From Pararhizobium sp. YC-54 (GTDB lineage: Bacteria > Pseudomonadota > Alphaproteobacteria > Rhizobiales > Rhizobiaceae): a DNA stretch of 64,000 nucleotides. Below, in pieces: positions 62,765 through 64,000 of this stretch (the first letter of the stretch is position 1; the number at the start of each line of letters is the position of its first letter). The stretch spans positions 310,001 to 374,000 of the forward strand of contig NZ_JAOYTH010000002.1 of the NCBI RefSeq assembly GCF_025847205.1, given 5' to 3'. A model generated the notes under the pieces. It ran no database searches and had not been told where the DNA came from. It worked only from the letters and a program-made list of their open reading frames with translations. Both the position numbers and the translations under genes were made by a program.

Positions 62765-64000
62765 CGATTCACCAATCGCCGACCCGATGGGATACGGCGA
62801 ACGCGCCGTGAAATTCCTCCGGGCGCTGCGGCATCCGAAGAACCCCGCTCCGGGCAATCCGTTCCAGCTGGACCGTTGGCAGGAGCGGATTATCCGTCGC
62901 ATCTACGGTCCACGTCATCCAGACGGCACCCGCATCGTCAAGACGGTGGTGCTGCTACTGCCCCGCGGCAACCGCAAGACCGCACTGTCGGCGGCGCTGG
63001 CATTGCTTCACACCGTTGGCCCGGAACGTGTTCCCGGTGGTGAGGTGCTGTCTGCAGCATCCGATCGCAAGCAGGCGCGTCTTGGCTTCACGGAGGCCGT
63101 TGGACTCGTGCGGGCGCATCCGAAGATCAATGCCGTCACCTCGATTCAAGACTATAAGAATCGGCTGGTCTCGACGAAATACGGCAGCTTCTATGAGGCC
63201 ATGTCCTGCGACGCCGGCACGCAGCACGGCCGCACGCCTTGCTTTGCCTTGGCGGACGAACTGCACGCGTGGAAGAAACGCGACCTTTGGGACGTGGTTA
63301 AGTCTGGCCTCGTCAAGGTGCCCGGCAGCTTGTTGGTTGTTGCCACCACCGCCGGGCGTGGCCAAGACAATCTTGCCCACGACATCATCGCCGATGCCCG
63401 TCGTGTTGCGCGTGGCGATATCGTCGACGAGAGCTTCCTGCCGATCCTGTTCGAAACGTCGCCCGATGCCAATTGGCGGGATGAGAATGTGTGGCGACTG
63501 GCAAATCCGGGGCTATCCTGCAATCCAGCGTATCCCGATCTCGAAGGGCTTCGCCAGCTTGCCCGAGAAGCGGAGCGGCGGCCGAATGATCGCGAGGCCT
63601 TCCGGCAACTAAACCTCAACACCTGGCTGGACTCGGCAGAGAATCCTTTCGTCTCGATGGAAGCTTATGACCAAGGCGCTCACCCAATCGATCTCGATAA
63701 ACTGGAAGCGGACCAGACGCCGTGCTGGTTGGGCGTCGACTTGAGCTCCAGTGTCGACCTATCTGTGATCGTGGCGGCATGGCCGGACGGCAACAATGGT
63801 TTTCTCGTCCACCCGTGGTTCTTCATTCCGAAGGCGAATGTCCTGGAACGTCAGGATATCTCGGGTGCGCCCTATTTGCGGTGGGTCGAAGAGAAGCTCG
63901 TCACAGCGACAGAGGGCAACACCATTGACACCCGCACGGTTGAGGCTGTCATTCGCGAAATTTGCGCGACTTTCAACGTCCAGCAGATCGCATTCGACCC
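62733..64000 (+). CDS. terL: Terminase large subunit (partial, truncated by window edge)
   Basis: The first 422 codons are open to the window end. Two ATGs in a row (62733/62736) with GGGAGG upstream. ATPase domain: LLLPRGNRKTALSAALAL (Walker A variant, about 72-89), then CFALADELHAW (Walker B with catalytic Glu). The nuclease domain begins WLGVDLSSSVDLSVIV (Asp). Terminase_1-type packaging motor; the rest of the nuclease lies outside. Confidence 0.93.
   Translation, partial: MMTTTPIWVYDDSPIADPMGYGERAVKFLRALRHPKNPAPGNPFQLDRWQERIIRRIYGPRHPDGTRIVKTVVLLLPRGNRKTALSAALALLHTVGPERVPGGEVLSAASDRKQARLGFTEAVGLVRAHPKINAVTSIQDYKNRLVSTKYGSFYEAMSCDAGTQHGRTPCFALADELHAWKKRDLWDVVKSGLVKVPGSLLVVATTAGRGQDNLAHDIIADARRVARGDIVDESFLPILFETSPDANWRDENVWRLANPGLSCNPAYPDLEGLRQLAREAERRPNDREAFRQLNLNTWLDSAENPFVSMEAYDQGAHPIDLDKLEADQTPCWLGVDLSSSVDLSVIVAAWPDGNNGFLVHPWFFIPKANVLERQDISGAPYLRWVEEKLVTATEGNTIDTRTVEAVIREICATFNVQQIAFD

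Larger units (their letters stand above)
52649..64000 (+). mobile_element. Integrated phage-like element, left end in window, right end outside
   Basis: Bounded on the left by a tyrosine integrase and running past the window edge. Nineteen genes, eighteen on the plus strand, mostly separated by stop-start overlaps. It encodes a full HK97-type head set, one tail-tube protein, HNH-like protein and the terminase pair. Order: int-alpA-HTH-HTH-(cargo, minus)-portal-...-protease-capsid-...-tail tube-connectors-terS-terL. Sequence is less GC-rich than the chromosomal part. Confidence 0.9.

Overview
The window reads as a chromosomal segment of a Rhizobiaceae bacterium (Rhizobium/Agrobacterium/Ensifer relatives). 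The grounds are the high-GC codon use of most genes, the nadA-nadB-nadC operon with a NadQ-type regulator nearby, the era/rnc/lepB/acpS and rsh/rpoZ blocks, a Porin_2-type outer-membrane porin, a single long RelA/SpoT protein, a DUF3563 mini-protein and several copies of the palindromic intergenic repeats typical of rhizobia. This is protein-family recognition by eye; no database search was run.

Layout. 0-6.4 kb: citramalate synthase, proline iminopeptidase, then a minus-strand run vapB-vapC-gfa-gfa-gfa in which successive genes overlap by 4 nt or are 1 nt apart, and cysS. 6.8-12.9 kb: a divergent DNA/nucleotide housekeeping pair (YedK/HMCES and a Nudix hydrolase), small envelope or hypothetical proteins, and a tightly packed plus-strand run ygfZ - HD phosphohydrolase - CX5R phosphatase - NadQ. 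13-18.9 kb: sodC, a TauE-like exporter and the de novo NAD operon nadABC, with a strong palindrome upstream of nadA that is the likely NadQ operator. 19-32.9 kb: mixed housekeeping and metabolic genes, including an ECF41-like sigma factor divergent from a carboxymuconolactone decarboxylase/AhpD-like gene with two overlapping candidate ECF41 promoters. 33.1-37.1 kb: an arsenic resistance operon arsR-arsC(LMW-PTP type)-aqpS-arsC(glutaredoxin type)-arsH-MFS. 37.2-51.6 kb: core genes (era, rnc, lepB, acpS, rsh, rpoZ, smpB, dapA, a soluble lytic transglycosylase, a porin).

From about 52.6 kb to the right edge lies an integrated phage-like element. It contains a tyrosine integrase, an AlpA-like regulator, two small HTH proteins, an oppositely oriented membrane-anchored cargo gene, and an HK97-type head module (portal, prohead protease, major capsid protein, connectors, gp10, DUF3168, head closure) with one tail-tube gene and an HNH-like protein. 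The terminase pair sits at the far end, and the large subunit runs off the window. The order is permuted compared with the usual terminase-portal-protease-capsid order. Between integrase and portal there are no recognisable repressor or replication genes, and no tape measure or lysis genes are seen before the edge. It could be a compact prophage with its remaining genes outside the window, or a satellite or remnant that encodes mainly heads; the missing right end decides.

The most useful leads are the permuted element and its cargo gene, a 29-residue membrane microprotein wedged between two phage genes, the paired ECF41 promoters, the NadQ operator, and the three GFA paralogues translationally chained to a VapBC module.
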